Numbered from the stretch's first letter, positions 12,327-23,160 are shown. The stretch is 64,000 bases of DNA from Babylonia areolata (GCF_041734735.1 NC_134894.1:56447905-56511904), one strand, 5' to 3'. Notes: generated from the letters alone by a model not told the origin. Program-made: numbers and translations.

Positions 12327-12430
12327 GCTTGACTATAAAAAATATGAACTTATCAAATTCACAACAACAAAAAACACACAGATTCCAACAACAGTGCTTC
12401 TGTAAAGCTGAAGACGCCGCCTTGCTGCAT
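8190..12430. other. AT-rich intergenic stretch, no gene seen
   Basis: No exon, RNA gene or recognisable transposon on either strand. It holds poly-T and poly-A runs and a short direct duplication near 11872-11932 (copies of GTGATAGTTCTGTAAATA). ORFs here are short and unlike proteins. Confidence 0.6.
12268..12322. repeat. (CT)n microsatellite
   Basis: About 26 uninterrupted CT dinucleotides. Confidence 0.95.
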
Positions 12431-12822
12431 GCTAATGGTGGTGGTGTGTCCATCGAGATCGATGATGACCATCGTTGTCATCCAGCTGGGGGATGGGGGG
12501 AGGGTGGTGGTGGGGTGGGGGGAGGATGCTCATGAAACTATCTGTGAATGCGCAGATGGCTGAATAGTCCAATCTGTGCACGAAATGTTCGCTGACAGCT
12601 GGGGCAGACAAAGACAGGCATACCATTGTCAGGGAGCTTGTTGTGCCCGTGACTTTCTGGCCTGCCTCTTCTGAACAGCTGCAGCAGTCCTGTTGGCCTC
12701 GCACAACTTGGCGCCTTTGTGCACAGCAGCACGCCATTTGTCACGGTCTACTGCAGATTCCTCCCAGGAGTCAGGGTTGATATCAAACGCTTTGATATCA
12801 AAAGCGTTTGATATCAACCCTG
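12430..12822 (-). mobile_element. LINE 3'-end fragment (APE-type non-LTR element)
   Basis: The minus strand reads INPDSWEESAVDRDKWRAA, then KSRAQQA, and in another frame PVFVCPSCQRTFRAQIGL and FSHLRIHR with a stop at 12538. This is the C-terminal region, with a C2H2-like zinc knuckle, of mollusc endonuclease/reverse-transcriptase LINEs. The frame change between the two parts means at least one indel. The 3' side continues into a GGTG/ATC-rich tail. The 5' side stops at a palindrome (12772-12822). Confidence 0.8.
12772..12822. repeat. Near-perfect 51-nt palindrome at the 5' break of the LINE fragment
   Basis: Arms of 21 bp (12772-12792 and 12802-12822), both containing GGGTTGATATCAAACGCTT or its complement, with a 9-nt loop. 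One arm is LINE sequence (codons around FDINPD). Confidence 0.95.
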
Positions 12823-13009
12823 CATGGTAATACCACCTGATGAGCAAGCAAGATGTCGACGTTCTGCTCATGATAGCTACTTACTGCCCATGACAGCACA
12901 CATGTTCCTTTTCTTTCGGGAAACTGGTTGGCAAATCCCAAAGCTTGCTCCTCGTTACCACAGTGCTGGAAGGGAATGCTTTGCAATGACTGATATCATT
13001 TACAAAGGT

Positions 13010-16000
13010 TAATGCTTTGCGATGACTGATTTTTCCTAGAGGTAGTGCATTGCAGTGGTTGCCAGTGCTCAGTGGTAATGTTCTGCTATGATTGGCATTG
13101 CTCAATGGTAATGCTTTGCAATGACTGGCAATGCTCAGTGATAATGCTTGGCAATGCTCAATGGCAATGCTTTGCAATGACTGGCATTGCTCAATGGTAA
13201 TGCCTTGCAATGACTGGCAATGCTCAGTGATAATTCTTGGCATTCCTCAATGGTAATGCTTTGCAATGACTGGCAATGCTCAGTGATAATGCTTGGCAAT
13301 GCTCAATGGTAATGCTTTGCAATGACTGGCATTGCTCAATGGTAATGCTTTCCAATGACTGGCATTGCTCAGTGATAATGCTTGGCAATGCTCAATGGTA
13401 ATGCTTTGCAATGACTGGCATTGCTCAATGGTAATGCTTGGCAATGTTCAATGGCAATGCTTTGCAGTGACTGGCAATGGTAGTGCTTTGGAATGAGTGG
13501 CAATGCTCAATGGTAGTGCTTTGCAATGACTGGCAATGCTCAATGGTAATGCTTTGCAATGACTGGCATTTCTCAATGGTAATGCTTTGCAATGACTGGC
13601 AATGATCAATGGTAGTGCTTTGCAATGACTGGCATTGCTCAATGATAATGCTTGGCAATGCTCAATGGTAATGCTTTGCAGTGACTGGCATTGCTCAATG
13701 GTAATGCTTTGCAATGACTGGCATTGCTCAATGATAATGCTTGGCAATGCTCAATGGTAATGCTTTGCAATGACTGGCATTGCTCAATGGTAATGCTTTG
13801 CAATGACTGGCATTGCTCAATGGTAATGCTTTGCAATGACTGGCAATGCTCAATGGTAATGCTTTGCAATGACTGGCATTGCTCAATGGTAATGCTTTGC
13901 AATGACTGGCATTGCTCAGTGATAATGCTTGGCAATGCTCAATGGTAATGCTTTGCAATGACTGGCATTGCTCAATGATAATGCTTGGCATTGCTCAATG
14001 GTAATGCTCTGCAATGACTGGCAATGCTCAGTGATAATGCTTGGCAATGCTCAATGGTAATGCTTTGCAATGACTGGCATTGCTCAATGGTAATGCTTTG
14101 CAATGACTGGCAATGCTCAATGGTAATGCTTTGCAATGACTGGCATTGCTCAATGGTAATGCTTTGCAATGACTGGCATTTCTCAATGGTAATGCTTTGC
14201 AATGACTGCCATTGCTCAATGGTAATGCTTTGCAATGAATGGCATTGCTCAATGGCAATGCTTGGCAATGCTCAATGGTAATGCTTTGCAGTGACTGGCA
14301 TTGCTCAATGGTAATGCTTTGCAATGACTGGCATTGCTCAATGGTAATGCTTTGCAATGAATGGCAATGCTCAATGGTAATGCTTTGCAATGACTGGCAT
14401 TGCTCAATGATAATGCTTGGCAATGCTTAATGGTAATGCTTTGCAATGACTGGCATTGCTCAATGGTAATGCTTTGCAATGAATGGCATTGCTCAATGAT
14501 AATGCTTGGCAATGCTCAGTGGTAATGCTTTGCAATGACTGGCATTGCTCAATGGAAATGCTTTGCAATATATATGACTGGCATTTCTCAATGATAATGC
14601 TTGGCAATGCTCAATGGTAATGCTTTGCAATGACTGGCATTGCTCAATGGTAATGCTTTGTAATGACTTGCATTTCTCAATGGTAATGCTTTGCAATGAC
14701 TGGCATTGCTCAATGGTAATGCTTTGCAGTGACTGGCATTGCTCAATGGTAATGCTTTGCAGTGACTGGCAATGATCAATGGTAGTGCTTTGGAATGAGT
14801 GGCAATGCTCAATGGTAATGCTTTGCAATGACTGGCATTGCTCAATGGTAATGCTTTGCAGTGACTGGCATTGCTCAATGGTAATGCTTTGCAATGTCTG
14901 GCAATGCTCAATGGTAATGCTTTGCAATGACTGGCATTTCTCAATGGTAATGCTTTGCAATGACTGGCAATGCTCAATGGTAATGCTTTGCAATGACTGG
15001 CAATGCTCAATGGTAATGCTTTGCAATGACTGGCATTGCTCAATGGTAATGCTTTGCAATGACTGGCAATGCTCAGTGATAATGCTTGGCAGTGCTCAAT
15101 GGTAATGCTTTGCAATGACTGGCAATGCTCAGTGATAAGGGCTTGGCATTGCTCAATGGTAATGCTTTGCAATGACTGGCAATGCTCAGTGATAATGCTT
15201 GGCAATGCTCAATGGTAATGCTTTGCAATGACTGGCATTGCTCAATGGTAATGCTTTGCAATGACTGGCAATGCTCAATGGTAATGCTTTGCAATGACTG
15301 GCATTGCTCAATGGTAATGCTTTGCAATGACTGGCATTTCTCAATGGTAATGCTTTGCAATGACTGCCATTGCTCAATGGTAATGCTTTGCAATGAATGG
15401 CATTGCTCAATGGCAATGCTTGGCAATGCTCAATGGTAATGCTTTGCAGTGACTGGCATTGCTCAATGGTAATGCTTTGCAATGACTGGCATTGCTCAAT
15501 GGTAATGCTTTGCAATGAATGGCAATGCTCAATGGTAATGCTTTGCAATGACTGGCATTGCTCAATGATAATGCTTGGCAATGCTTAATGGTAATGCTTT
15601 GCAATGACTGGCATTGCTCAATGGTAATGCTTTGCAATGAATGGCATTGCTCAATGATAATGCTTGGCAATGCTCAGTGGTAATGCTTTGCAATGACTGG
15701 CATTGCTCAATGGAAATGCTTTGCAATATATATGACTGGCATTTCTCAATGATAATGCTTGGCAATGCTCAATGGTAATGCTTTGCAATGACTGGCATTG
15801 CTCAATGGTAATGCTTTGTAATGACTTGCATTTCTCAATGGTAATGCTTTGCAATGACTGGCATTGCTCAATGGTAATGCTTTGCAGTGACTGGCATTGC
15901 TCAATGGTAATGCTTTGCAGTGACTGGCAATGATCAATGGTAATGCTCTGCAATGACTGGCAATGCTCAATGGTAATGCTTTGCAATGACTGGCATTGCT

Positions 16001-16268
16001 CAATGATAATGCTTGGCATTGCTCAATGGTAATGCTTTGCAATGACTGGCATTGCTCAATGGTAATGCTTTGCAATGACTGGCATTGCTCAATGGTAATG
16101 CTTTGCAGTGATTAGCAATGATCAATGGTAGTGCTTTGGAATGAGTGGCAATGCTCAATGGTAATGCTTTGCAATGACTGGCATTGCTCAATGGTAATGC
16201 TTTGCAGTGATTAGCAATGATCAATGGTAGTGCTTTGGAATGAGTGGCAATGCTCAATGGTAATGCTT
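13010..16268. repeat. 33-bp satellite array with higher-order duplication
   Basis: About 95 copies of a 33-bp unit with core GGTAATGCTTTGCAATGAC followed by TGGCATTGCTCAAT or close variants. Each unit carries a short inverted repeat (GCAATG-ACTGG-CATTGC). A block of about 780 bp around 14000-14783 recurs at about 15158-15941, offset 1158 bp, including rare variants such as a TATATATGACTGG insertion, so a higher-order duplication occurred. Since 33 is a multiple of 3, frames stay open for up to 205 codons. That is a by-product, not coding evidence. Confidence 0.97.
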
Positions 16269-16622
16269 AGCGGTTATAGACTGGCGGAAGTTTATGCATT
16301 GCAATATCCAACATCACTGAAAAGCATTAATGGTTTTCAGAGTCGGTGCTGTAAATAAGGTTCTGTTCTAAAGTGCTATGCAGACTTAGGTGCATTTTAT
16401 CCCTGTTGAAGCCAGGATGTCAGTTATATTGGTATGAGTATAGTGTGCAAGTAAACCGATTTTACACGAGTTGCGCGAAAAAAAAAAGTAGCGCAGTTGC
16501 CCACAGTATATCATAACTCCTCACAAAAAAATCACTCAACTTCAGAGACAGAAGGCTCACAGTTCATTGTGAGTTAAACGTGTGATGAACCATGAATAAT
16601 ACCTCAAAACTGTACCATCCTA

Positions 16623-16626
<4 letters not shown>

Positions 16627-16660
<34 letters not shown>
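16627..16660. repeat. (CT)n microsatellite
   Basis: About 17 CT dinucleotides. Confidence 0.9.
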
Positions 16661-16662
<2 letters not shown>

Positions 16663-16877
16663 GTTTCCATCCCTCCTCCTTTGAACTGCTTCAACTGAAA
16701 CAACACAAATACCAGTTGTAAAAGATCTCCCACATGCAAAAACAATATACAAAGAGAGACCAGTAACTCCAAATGACTGATCACAGAGATGTAACATTAT
16801 TGACCTGACTATACACAATACATTCAAGTGTACTGAACATGCTGGATAAGTTTTAACATTGCTTTTTGCTGTTTAAA

Positions 16878-16879
<2 letters not shown>

Positions 16880-16938
<59 letters not shown>
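16880..16938. repeat. (AT)n microsatellite
   Basis: About 29 AT dinucleotides, in the probable 3' UTR or downstream flank of the Shisa-like gene. Confidence 0.95.
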
Positions 16939-16939
<1 letters not shown>

Positions 16940-17060
16940 GCTAAAGGTATCAATGTGTTAGCTGGGAAACTTGTGCTTGTATGCGCAGATGACGCACATC
17001 CAGGACTTTGAGATCAGCAAGCAGGAATGATGCCACTCCAGGAGACGGCAACAGCACTGC

Positions 17061-17482
17061 TCACGCTGAGGACTCGGGCAGGCTGGAATCTGGGGTGGAG
17101 TCTGACTTTTCGGGTGGTGGTTCAACTCTTGTGAGCGTGTTTGCATCAGGTGCAGAGTCTGCGTTTTGTGGGCCTGGTGTCGAGTCTGGGTCCTTGGAGT
17201 GCAGTGTCGAGTCAGGGTCTTTGGCTGGAGGTGTCGAGTCCAGGTCCTTAGAGTCTGGTGTCGAGTCTGGGTCTTCGGGGTCTGAGTCTTTGGGGTCCGC
17301 TGTTGAGTCCTGGTCTTTAGGATCTGGTGTCGAGTCTGGATCTTTTGGGTCCGCTGGCGAGTTCGAGTCATTGGGTGGGCCGGGTGTCGAGTCCGGTTCT
17401 TTGGGCTGTGATTCAACTGTTTTGGAGACGGGCGCAACCTTGCCTTCTTCAGCATTGCGCAGTGTGCGATGGCGTGGTGGCA
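17061..17482 (-). CDS. Shisa-like last exon, disordered Asp-Ser-Thr-Pro repeat tail
   Basis: 422 nt from acceptor AAATTTTCAG to TGA at 17063-17061. Two bases complete Leu, then PPRHRTLRNAEEGKVAPV and an imperfect 8-9-residue repeat (variants of KDPDSTPDP) spanning about 85 residues, ending DSSLPESSA. Acidic, Pro/Ser/Thr-rich and low in hydrophobics, so probably disordered and cytoplasmic. The alternative frame of the same DNA gives Thr/Arg-rich sequence and the opposite strand gives Glu/Ser-rich sequence; both lack the phase match with the preceding exon. Confidence 0.75.
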
Positions 17483-20353
17483 CTGAAAATTTGAACGCAT
17501 GACAGTTATTAAACACACACATACACAAACACGCACGCGCGCGGGCATGCACGCACGTACGCAAGCACACACACACACACAGATTTGAAGAAGGAAAAAA
17601 GGACATGCGGACTGGTCCAAACGCCACCACCCGTTACAACAACAAATAAATCATCCATTCCATTACACATGTACGAAAATTTTGCATCAATCAAAACATG
17701 CGTAATACCGGCTGCTCTTTCAAAAGACCGCAACACTAAAAGAGCAATACTCAATACTGATTACGATACGCATTAGAAGAAAAATAACAACGAATACCCC
17801 TTCTCACAAAAAATTATTGTTTCCTCGTATAGACACAAAGATGGATATATCAAGCCCGGATTGAACAGAAACGTGCAGAAAGCCTTAGGGAAACAAACTG
17901 GAATGGAACCAAACAGTAGGAACTAGTAAGATGTTAAGTACGTACTTTTGAGTACGAGAACATACGCGCATGCACTCACAGCAATAAAAGTTGACAAATC
18001 AGAATTGTCGGTGACTAAGTGTGGATACGCTTAATGTACAACACCCACTTAAAGGCCCAACACTCGGCTTATATCACAGATTGACTTAAGTTGACAGTTC
18101 GGCCAACAGCAAAGTGAGAGCTGTATTATCAATGGTTTCCCCATTGCAGTGGGAAATCACTTACTGCTTAGCCTTTTGTGAACTGAGGACTATTACTCTC
18201 AAACTGGGAGGCAAAACTGCAACAGCTCTTTGTGTTGCAGCCTTGGGGGCTAGTTGGCCTTTTGGGAATGATCCCAACGCCGACTGTCATAAATCCCTCT
18301 TGGCCGAGAGAGCGGGGATGTAACGTGGGCAAGACACTCTCCAAGATAATCGAATTCTAGTCCTGATAGTCGGAACAGCAGTTGCCTCCTCGGCTGTTCT
18401 CATGGACATGACTGACTGTGATACAACACCCACTACAGACAATGTCCTTCGACCCACCCACGCCCCACACCCCTGTCCGCATCCCCCACCCCACCCTCCA
18501 CCTTCCCCACCTCCAACCCCCCCACACACAAACATCCCAGCATCCCGAACACAACCCGGAAAGGAAAGTGATGGGGTGAGGAGACTCACGTGTGTACTGC
18601 ACGTCCACCCTGGCTTTCTTTTTGTTGACATGGTTACACAGGCACATCACCCCGATGAACAAGAACATGAAGATCCAGAACACCGAAAACCTGCAGGCAC
18701 AGTGCACAACACTTCCTGTTGACATGGTTAAACAGGCACACCATAACACTTCCTGTTGACATGGTTACACAGGCACACCAAAACACTTCCTGTTGACATG
18801 GTTACACAGGCACATTACACAACACTTCCTGTTGACATGGTTACACAGGCACATCACACAACACTTCCTGTTGACATGGTTACACAGGCACAGTGCACAA
18901 CACTTCCCGTTGACATGGTTACACAGGCACATTACGCAACACTTCCCGTTGACATGGTTACACAGGCACATTTCGCAACACTTCCTGTTAACAAGCTTAC
19001 ACAGGCACAGTGCACAACACTTCCTGTTGACATGGTTACACAGGCACATTGCACAACACTTCCTGTTGACATGGTTACACAGGCACAGTGCGCACCACTT
19101 CCTGTTGACATGGTTACACAGGCACATTGCACAACACTTCCTGTTGACATGGTTACACAGGCGCATTACGCAACACTTTCTGTTGACATGGTTACACAGG
19201 CACGTCACAATACTTCTTGTTGACATGGTTACACAGGCACATTACGCAACACTTCCTGTTGACATGGTTACACAGACACATCACACAACACTTCTTGTTG
19301 ACATGGTTACACAGGCACGTCACAATACTTCTTGTTGACATGGTTACACATGCACATCACACAACACTTCCTGTTGACATGGTTACACAGACACATCACA
19401 CAACACTTCTTGTTGACATGGTTACACATGGACAGTACACAACAATTCTTGTCGACATGGATGCACATCACAACACTTCTTGTTGACATGGTTACACAGG
19501 CTCATCACAACACTTCTTGTTGACATCGTTATACAGGCTCATCACATAACACTTCTTGTTGACATCGTTTCACAGGCACACCAAAACACTTCCTGTTGAC
19601 ATGGTTACACAGGCACATCACACAACACTTCCTGTTGACATGGTTACATAGACACATCACAACACTTCCTGTTGACATGGTTACACAGGCACATCACACA
19701 ACACTTCCTGTTGACATGTTTACACGTGCACATCACAACACTTCCTGTTGACATGGTTACACAGGCACATTACACAACACTTCCTGTTGACATGGTTACA
19801 CAGGCACATCACACAACACTTCCTGTTGACATGGTTACACAGGTACATCACATAACACTTCTTGTTGACATGTTTACACAGGCACAATACGTCGATGAAC
19901 AGAAACATGAAGACCGAAAACATCGAGAACCTTTACAGTACAGAAATAACACAGTCCCGCTTTCGTCAACGTGAGGGGAGGATACTTGGATATGGGTCAC
20001 GATAGCATTAAAAAGAACATTTACTCTGTGTGTGTGTGTGTGTGTGTCGTGTGTGTGTGTCTGTGCGTCTGTGTGTGTCTGTGTGTGTGTGTGTCTGTGT
20101 CTGTGTGTGTATGTGTACAAAATCACGTCTGCGCGCGCCTGAAAATTAATTACGAAACAATGCATGTACCTTTTCACGGTCATAATCATCATCATGCACA
20201 CATTCTTTTGATACATCAGGTTTACGGTTAATCAATCAATGCGTTATAAACAACAACAACAACAACAACAACAGTGAGAAAGGAATCTTACCAGAAATAC
20301 CAGAGGGTGGCGCAGTAGAAGGTACCAGAGGAATCGAAACAGGCTCGAGCACA
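17061..20353 (-). CDS. Shisa-like/WBP1/VOPP1-type small Cys-rich membrane protein (overview)
   Basis: Three exons on the minus strand join in frame: 20353-20292, 18690-18590, 17482-17061. The product has a short Cys-bearing segment (CARACFDSSGTFYC), then ATLWYFW, a single membrane helix (FSVFWIFMFLFIGVMCLC), a basic stretch NHVNKKKARVDVQYT, and a 140-codon disordered tail. Cys residues just before an LWYFW-type start of the helix, with Cys inside the helix end, recall VOPP1 (RLWYFW) and WBP1/WBP1L (ELWWFW), members of the Shisa-like superfamily. Such proteins sit in endolysosomal or plasma membranes and usually bind WW-domain proteins through PPxY motifs; no PPxY is seen here. The signal peptide is missing from these exons; 35850-35903 is a candidate. 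Family assignment is by eye and moderate. Confidence 0.7.
18590..18690 (-). CDS. Shisa-like transmembrane exon
   Basis: 101 nt between acceptor TGTGCCTGCAG and donor GTGAGT. One base completes Trp, 33 codons follow, and one base is left. Encodes FSVFWIFMFLFIGVMC, then LCNHVNKKKARVDVQYT: one strongly hydrophobic helix followed by a positive cytoplasmic flank. The segment VMCLCNHVNKK is the parent of the 39-bp array that abuts this exon's acceptor. Confidence 0.8.
18622..19905 (-). repeat. 39-bp minisatellite derived from the Shisa-like transmembrane exon
   Basis: About 31 units. On the minus strand each reads as 13 codons VMCLCNHVNRKCC (or close variants), matching GVMCLCNHVNKKK of the exon at 18590-18690. 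The array fills the intron between 19.9 kb and that exon's acceptor. Most units keep length 39; a few are shorter, and some carry stops, so it is not one open frame. Confidence 0.95.
19866..19930 (-). pseudogene. Second copy of the transmembrane-exon head at the far end of the 39-bp array
   Basis: On the minus strand, after TTATTTCTGTACTGTAAAG, the sequence reads FSMFSVFMFLFIDVLCLC then KHVNKK. It aligns without gaps, from the same first base and phase, to the real exon (FSVFWIFMFLFIGVMCLC NHVNKK). The frame stays open into the array as far as 19720. No convincing donor follows. It is either an exon duplicate at the root of the array or an alternative exon. Confidence 0.7.
20025..20112. repeat. 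(GT)n microsatellite
   Basis: Imperfect GT run within the left arm region of the inverted duplication. Confidence 0.9.
20100..20303 (-). repeat. Left arm of inverted duplication (exon end, donor and intron start)
   Basis: The reverse complement of this segment is nearly identical to 21659-21865, including TTTCTGGTAAGATTCCTTTC, a (GTT)n stretch, TAACGCATTGATTGATTAACC and GCGCGCGCAGACGTGATTTTG. Similarity fades in CA/GT repeats at the outer ends. Confidence 0.95.
20292..20353 (-). CDS. Shisa-like exon, Cys-rich ectodomain end
   Basis: 62 nt between acceptor GTGTTTCAG and donor GTAAGATT. Phase 0 at the start, two bases left over (TG). Encodes CARACFDSSGTFYC and ATLWYF plus the first two bases of Trp. 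The donor side of this exon is copied in inverted orientation at 21659 onwards. Confidence 0.75.
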
Positions 20354-20504
20354 CTGAAACACAATCATAAGACATAAGGAGCCTACTGACTACACAATCA
20401 TTATGTCACCCGTATACCTACCAGGAAACGTATTTAACTGCTTGTTTTTATGGAGTGTCAAAGCATTTAAACCTTTCTGATTTGCTTGCTTGTTCACATA
20501 CAAC

Positions 20505-21660
20505 TGGTGTCAGGTCAGGTCATTAGATCTGCTACTGGTAACCTGTAATCCAGTACAACCTGTTCAGGGTCGGGTTGCCGGCGACTAAACCGGCACTCCC
20601 ACCGCTCCCTTCCGGGACTGGTGAGGCGGGTGGCTAGACACCCTTATGGAGATCCATAAAAGGGCGTTGGCTCAGGAGAGCCACCGACGGCCATCTAGCT
20701 CCACTGTGCTGTGTGCATGCCACACGCAGTTGGCCCCCGGGGTGTGTCTACCCATGCATGCGAAGTCTGGATCCGGCAGAATCTGCGGAAGAAACCTATC
20801 GGTTCAACGGAGAGGAAGGCGGTTACAGCAACGCACTGTGGAGTGCAGAGAGCAAGATGAGACACCGAAAGGATATCTTGGTCATCCACTGCATCCGTGC
20901 TCATCCTCCAGTCGTCTCGACTTAGTCTTGCCACTGGAAATTGGTGGACCCGGACGAGAGAGTGAGGTTGACGTTGCGCAACTCCTCTTCACTTTAAACA
21001 AACTCATCGCGCAAGTCATCAGTCATCCAAAATGACCTTTCATCCTTCATCATTTCATCACCCCCAAGTCCTGTGGCGACAGGAGAGCGACGAAACGACA
21101 GGTGTGGGTACACTGGCAGTCGCAGTCGCAGACCTGCACGCAGGCGGCTCAGGCCATAGGGTCGTTCTTCGTCGACAGGAGTAGCGATGGAGCTCGGCAG
21201 CCGTCTGAGCGTCTGAGCAGCCCTCTTTAGGAATGCACTGCTCACCTCCCTGGCATGAGGAAGGGGCTAGAAAAGGTGCCCTAAAAATTGCCTGCTCCAT
21301 ATCACCTTGGCCAGCATACCGCGGCTGGCGGGGACCCTACATCAGCGGTCGAAACAACAAGAAAGAAAAGAAAAAAACAAGGATCGTTCCTCTCACCATT
21401 GGTGCTTGGAACATAAGGACTCTCCTGGACAGAGATAACGCGGACAGACCCCAAAGGAGAACGGCACTAGTTGCATCCGAACTCGCCAGATACAACATTG
21501 ACATCGCAGCCTTGAGTGAGACTCGGCTTGCAGGTGAAGGCGAGCTCTGTGAACGGGGATCTGGTTACACCTTCTTCTGGAGTGGACGAGGAAGCGAAGA
21601 GCGACGTGAGGCTGGCGTTGGTTTTGCAGTAAAAACAGCACTTGTCAGCAAGCAATTTCT
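20505..21660 (+). mobile_element. LINE 5' part with endonuclease start
   Basis: About 870 bp of 5' leader-like sequence, then a reading frame from about 21387 with LTIGAWNIRTLLDRDNADRP, RRTALVASELARYNIDIAA, LSETRLAGEGELCERGSGY and RREAGVGFAVKTALV: the N-terminal apurinic-endonuclease domain of a non-LTR retrotransposon like the elements often annotated in molluscs as craniofacial development protein 2-like. It ends abruptly at the inverted-duplication junction. The 12430-12822 fragment could be the 3' end of the same or a related family. Confidence 0.8.
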
Positions 21661-21865
21661 GGTAAGATTCCTTTCTCACTGTTGTTGTTGTTGTGGTTGT
21701 TATTTATAACGCATTGATTGATTAACCGTAAACCTGATGTATCAAAAGAATGTGTGCATGATGATGATTATGACCGTGAAAAGGTACATGCATTGTTTCG
21801 TAATTAATTTTCAGGCGCGCGCAGACGTGATTTTGTACACATACACACACAGACACAGACACACA
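21659..21865 (+). repeat. Right arm of inverted duplication, fused to LINE coding sequence
   Basis: Plus-strand copy of the donor and intron start of the exon at 20292-20353. It begins in ATTTCTGG directly after LINE endonuclease codons. A CA microsatellite (about 21840-21920) follows. Confidence 0.95.
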
Positions 21866-21887
21866 GACACACACACACACACACGCA

Positions 21888-21921
<34 letters not shown>

Positions 21922-21929
21922 TGTGCACG

Positions 21930-22965
21930 CGTGCAAGCTGACAACACACCGGCCGTGGAGCTGTTTGTTCGGGTATTGAAGTTGTCCATTGGTGGAGGTT
22001 TCTGCTGACACTCCAAAAAACAATTACGGTTCACTCGAGCAATACGTGCAACAGGCTATGAGAGTCGCATGATTTGTGAACTCACACGAACGAGCTCAGA
22101 GAGCGCTGAGAGGTCAGTTGGAAAGGACCGGTGTTACAGAGTACAAGGAGAGAAACACTGCATTCAGACGACCATATATGGACTTCTTCAGCGTTCCTAG
22201 ACCATATTGACAAAAAATGAAAACGGACAATTTTCAACATTTTAGGTGAAACAAAAATGGGGAACTATGAATTGACTATTCTACAGTCTCGTTATTTACA
22301 ATGCGAAACTGTTCATTTTGTGAAAATGGGGGTGGAAATTTAATGTGGTGGAGTTGTGTGTAGTCTTCGGCTGAACGACTGTCAAGGACCAGTAGGCATA
22401 CGTGTTTGTATTTCGAAAACGTGGTGGAACTTTGATGAATATGCAAGAACTAACTTCAAGTTGACTCTCAGCACCTGTTTTACACACGTAGTGTTCATAG
22501 CCCGTCATGTGGAGTGGGAAGAACGCCCCTGCATACACGACCCGTCGTCTCGTCATACAAGGAATGATTTCCATCGGTGAAGAGAACCTGTTGAGAAGCC
22601 CGCCGACTTTTCATATCTGCTGAAAGTACGCTGTGCTGAAGTGAATTTTCAGTTTCCACAGAATCTTTGCCCAAGAAAGTGAGTTAAGGTCCTTTTTTTG
22701 CATTGAGTTCCAAGAACCTGTTTTACCGGCAATTTTTGTGCATGTATGAAACGATATTACCATTAGTAGACGTAACCCATTTTCAATGGATTTCGTTTCT
22801 TATTTTGTACGTTATTTTACTGATTTTAATGTGGATTCAGTCACTAAACTAACGTGTCCGCATTTGGTCCCACAAACCATGAAAATGTAACTAATGGGTG
22901 CAATAATTTAGGACGCTAATGGTTTGGTTTTTTTTGGTTGGGGGGGGGGGGGGGCGGGTTACGCC
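21930..22965. other. Stretch with no recognised feature
   Basis: No exon, repeat family or RNA gene recognised. Ends in a G-rich run (22940-22960). Confidence 0.4.
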
Positions 22966-22969
22966 ATAT

Positions 22970-23160
22970 AGGCAGCCGTACTGTTTTCGGGGGGTGGGTG
23001 GGTGGGTGCTGTATCTTAAACGTGCGTATTGACCTTGTGCATGCGTATACACGCGAAGGTGTCACTGACTAGGTCTGTATGCTGACCTGGGAGATCGGAA
23101 CAGTTAACCGTCAAGTTCACCCACTAGGCGCGCCGAAACCGGGAGTCGAACTAGGAGAAA
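22970..23160 (-). mobile_element. SINE family B, old degenerate copy
   Basis: Recognisable landmarks on the plus strand in the order expected of a minus copy: AGGCAGCCGTACTGTTTTCG, TAAACGTGCGTATT, GCTGACCTGGGAGATCGGAA and CCACTAGGCGCGCCGAAACC. Many changes relative to the copies at 42-63 kb, so older. Confidence 0.75.

Noticed and set aside
13425-16257. Long ORFs on both strands (e.g. SLQSITIEQCQ repeats, up to 205 codons)
   Set aside because: The 33-bp unit length keeps all frames open. No start context, splice signals or non-repeat flank supports coding.
17008-17502. 164-codon plus-strand ORF (Gly/Ser/Glu-rich)
   Set aside because: Antisense of the Shisa-like last exon, which has matching splice phase and a stop on the other strand.
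18756-19338. Plus-strand ORFs of 155-181 codons (VDMVTQAHHTTLP repeats)
   Set aside because: Antisense of the 39-bp array. The minus-strand reading matches the neighbouring exon, so the array derives from that gene.
13010-19905. CRISPR-like arrays
   Set aside because: Units are head-to-tail tandem repeats with no unique spacers, in a eukaryotic setting.
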